Made by a program: the position numbers and the translations under genes. A model generated the notes under the pieces. That model worked only from the letters and a program-made list of their open reading frames with translations, was not told where the DNA came from and did not search any database. Source: Termitidicoccus mucosus (lineage in GTDB: Bacteria > Verrucomicrobiota > Verrucomicrobiia > Opitutales > Opitutaceae). From it: DNA of 64,000 nt. Each line of letters opens with the position of its first letter. The stretch's first letter is position 1. Positions 62,434 to 64,000 of the stretch are shown here, piece after piece. Location of the stretch: positions 806,001 to 870,000 of the forward strand of contig NZ_CP109796.1 of NCBI RefSeq assembly GCF_038725785.1, given 5' to 3'.

Positions 62434-63192
62434 ATGACCATCCGCCGCCTGATCACTCCCGGCATTCTTGCCTGCATTTCCCTCCTTCTTCCGGTCGCGC
62501 ACGCCCAAACCCCTTCCCCGGCGGCGGCGGACCTCCCTGACGAGGAGCCGAATCCGCTCGTCGGCCGCATCACGGGCAAGACCTACTACGCGCCCGGCGA
62601 CGTTTACCACATGAGCATTCCCGTGCTGCCGGAACTCGGCGGCACGGTCGAGGACACGCCGACCACCGTCACATTCCAGGACGCGTTCGACACCTTCGTC
62701 CTCGTAGGCTGCGTGCAGTTGGACACCGCCATGACCGCCGACGACCACCTCCGCGGGCGCAAGGATTTCCTCACTTCGTTTTTCACCACCCATCTCCAGC
62801 CCGACATCCAGCGCGCCCTGCCCGGCTCGCGGGTGGAAAAAGCCCTCTTCCTCCGCGAACGGGAAGGCGGCGCGCTGCTCGTTTACATGCTTCTCCCCGG
62901 CGGCTCCATGTTCAACGACCTGATCTTCATCCCCAGCTACGAAAGGCCCCCGGTCGCCAAGCGCGGCAACCTGCTCTTCGTGAAAAACGGCTACGTCTTC
63001 ATCATCAGCACCGAACTCGCCGACAAAGTGCTCACGCGCACCACTTACAACAAAACCGAGGGCGAGGAGAACACCATCCTGCGCCAGTCCCTGCTCAACA
63101 CCCTCGATCGGATCACCTTCACCATGCCGCCGGTGAGCGCCACGCCCGCCTCGGGAACGTCCGCAGCGACCCCGTCCGCGCCGGCCCGGTGA
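62434..63192 (+). CDS. secreted protein of unknown function
   Basis: The 252-residue protein has a signal peptide (LITPGILACISLLLPVAHAQT) and a soluble domain with KTYYAPGDVYHMSIPVLPELGGTVEDTPTTVTFQDAFDTFVLVGCVQL, then YMLLPGGSMFNDLIFIPSYERPP and a Pro/Ala/Ser-rich tail. I recognise no family. It lies 26 bp upstream of the lptE-like gene and is probably co-transcribed with it, which hints at an envelope role. The 204-bp gap before it shows nothing. Confidence 0.65.
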   Translation: MTIRRLITPGILACISLLLPVAHAQTPSPAAADLPDEEPNPLVGRITGKTYYAPGDVYHMSIPVLPELGGTVEDTPTTVTFQDAFDTFVLVGCVQLDTAMTADDHLRGRKDFLTSFFTTHLQPDIQRALPGSRVEKALFLREREGGALLVYMLLPGGSMFNDLIFIPSYERPPVAKRGNLLFVKNGYVFIISTELADKVLTRTTYNKTEGEENTILRQSLLNTLDRITFTMPPVSATPASGTSAATPSAPAR

Positions 63193-63217
63193 GCCCGCGC
63201 ACCCGCGACGCCGCCCC

Positions 63218-63784
63218 ATGCATCAGGAAAACAACTACACCCCGTCCTCCCGTTTTCGCATCCTCGCCTGCTTCGCCGCGGTCGCGTGCCTCCTGCTGTC
63301 GGCCGCCTGCTCGCACTACCGGCTGGGGACGGGCGGCACGCTCGCCTTCTCCACGCTCTACGTCGCGCCGGTGGAAAACGAGGCCAATCTCCCTCAGGGC
63401 GCCGCGCTTTTTTCCACGCAACTCCGCGAGGCCTTCCTGCGCGACAGCCGGGTGACGCTGGTCAACGACCCCGCCTCCGCCGATGCCACGCTCACCGTGG
63501 AGCTTGTCCGCCTCGACCGCGCCATGACGAGCGCGCGCACCTACGACACCGGCCTCGCGCGCAAGTTCGACCTCACGCTCGCCTCGCGCTGCACGCTCCG
63601 CGACAACCGCGCCGGCAGGCTCCTCATCGACAAGCGTCCCGTCACCGCCACCCGCCAGGTTTTTTCGACCCCCGCGCCCGCCGCCACGCAAAGCGACCAA
63701 CTCCAGGCCGAATACAACACCATGCCGCTCCTCGCCGGCGCGCTCGCGGAAAACATTTCCCACGCCGTGCTGGACGTGTGGTGA
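63218..63784 (+). CDS. lptE: LptE-like LPS-assembly lipoprotein
   Basis: The 188-residue protein has a lipobox LSAAC (cysteine at about residue 31) followed by SHYRLGTGGTLAFSTLYVAPVENEANLPQGAALFSTQLREAFLRDSRVTLVNDPASADATLTVEL. The Y-R-L-G, 'L.V.PV.N' and 'L...L...F..D.R..LV' pattern is typical of LptE-family lipoproteins, which plug the LptD pore in the outer membrane for lipopolysaccharide export. LptD is not in the window. The similarity is by pattern, so the symbol is a proposal. Confidence 0.75.
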   Translation: MHQENNYTPSSRFRILACFAAVACLLLSAACSHYRLGTGGTLAFSTLYVAPVENEANLPQGAALFSTQLREAFLRDSRVTLVNDPASADATLTVELVRLDRAMTSARTYDTGLARKFDLTLASRCTLRDNRAGRLLIDKRPVTATRQVFSTPAPAATQSDQLQAEYNTMPLLAGALAENISHAVLDVW

Positions 63785-63861
63785 ACGACGCGGCGGTGGT
63801 GTGGGAGGCGGGGAGACACCACCCGCCGCGGATGCGACCGGAAGTGAAATCAGCCCCGTGT

Positions 63862-64000
63862 TGCCGCGGCAGCGACTGGGAGCGCCGGCTTCCAGCCGGC
63901 AGACGACGCGCAGCGTCGCCAAATCCACGGCGATCCACCCGTGCCATCCTACCCAAACCTTGCCGGCTGGAAGCCGGCGCTCCCAGTCGCTCACGCGGCA
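63862..64000. repeat. REPIN, family H (GGAG head, TTCCA loop), cut by the window edge
   Basis: Each unit reads GGGAGC, GCCGGC, loop TTCCA, GCCGGC, and the two lie in inverted orientation about 60 bp apart. Outer sequence AGCGACTGGGAG pairs with CTCCCAGTCGCT and TGCCGCG with CGCGGCA. The arm reaches base 64000, so the element may extend further. Confidence 0.8.

Overview
The window looks like a chromosomal segment of a GC-rich Verrucomicrobiota bacterium, most likely family Opitutaceae. This is an inference from the gene set: TonB-dependent receptors without SusD partners, SSS-family sugar symporters, glycoside hydrolases of families GH35, GH97, GH106 and GH110, monomeric isocitrate dehydrogenase, MetW, and an LptE-like lipoprotein. 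No rRNA, tRNA, CRISPR array, prophage or intact transposase was seen. Most starts have no Shine-Dalgarno sequence and instead a short C/T-rich tract directly before ATG.

Layout. (1) 1-6477, minus: four consecutive lipoprotein genes. Three are paralogues built from HEAT/LRV-like repeats plus an unnamed domain, one of them ending in a seven-bladed WD40 propeller; the fourth is a repeat lipoprotein with 'GDYKDA' units. (2) 6838-14164, plus: secreted GH97 and GH110 alpha-galactosidase-type enzymes, an SGNH hydrolase and a 5'-nucleotidase. (3) 14452-17996, plus: a MacA/MacB-type tripartite export operon. (4) 18126-20950: metW, then an SSS symporter with a 72-codon membrane protein. (5) 21201-26010, minus: a nucleotide pyrophosphatase/phosphodiesterase, an XRE-cupin regulator and icd. 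(6) 26177-42646: a carbohydrate locus with a secreted protein, a frameshifted TonB receptor, a GH35 beta-galactosidase, a LacI regulator with two perfect palindromic operators, a 1170-residue secreted protein of unknown family, an SSS symporter and a GH106-like enzyme. (7) 42869-43513: hisH. (8) 43772-55827: tonB, divergent from an OB-fold-like Cys/His protein, a PepSY membrane protein, a tiny membrane protein, an ABC ATPase and permease, a DUF4857-like protein and two TonB receptors that flank an AT-rich orphan. This reads as one candidate outer-membrane uptake system. (9) 56078-63784: hisB-hisC, an NCS2 nucleobase permease, a tandem-domain GTP cyclohydrolase II, rsmA, a secreted protein and lptE.

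The most unusual feature lies between the genes. At least ten intergenic or gene-edge sites carry REP-type hairpins or inverted REP pairs (REPINs), in about eight unrelated stem sequences but with one grammar: a GTAG or GGAG head, a GC-rich stem, and a small loop that usually contains TCC. All four convergent gene junctions have one, and none of the five divergent junctions does. A second class of inverted repeats is made of short low-complexity words, such as AAGTGAC or CTTTCTTC. One has entered the rsmA coding sequence in frame. No RAYT transposase is present here that would explain them.
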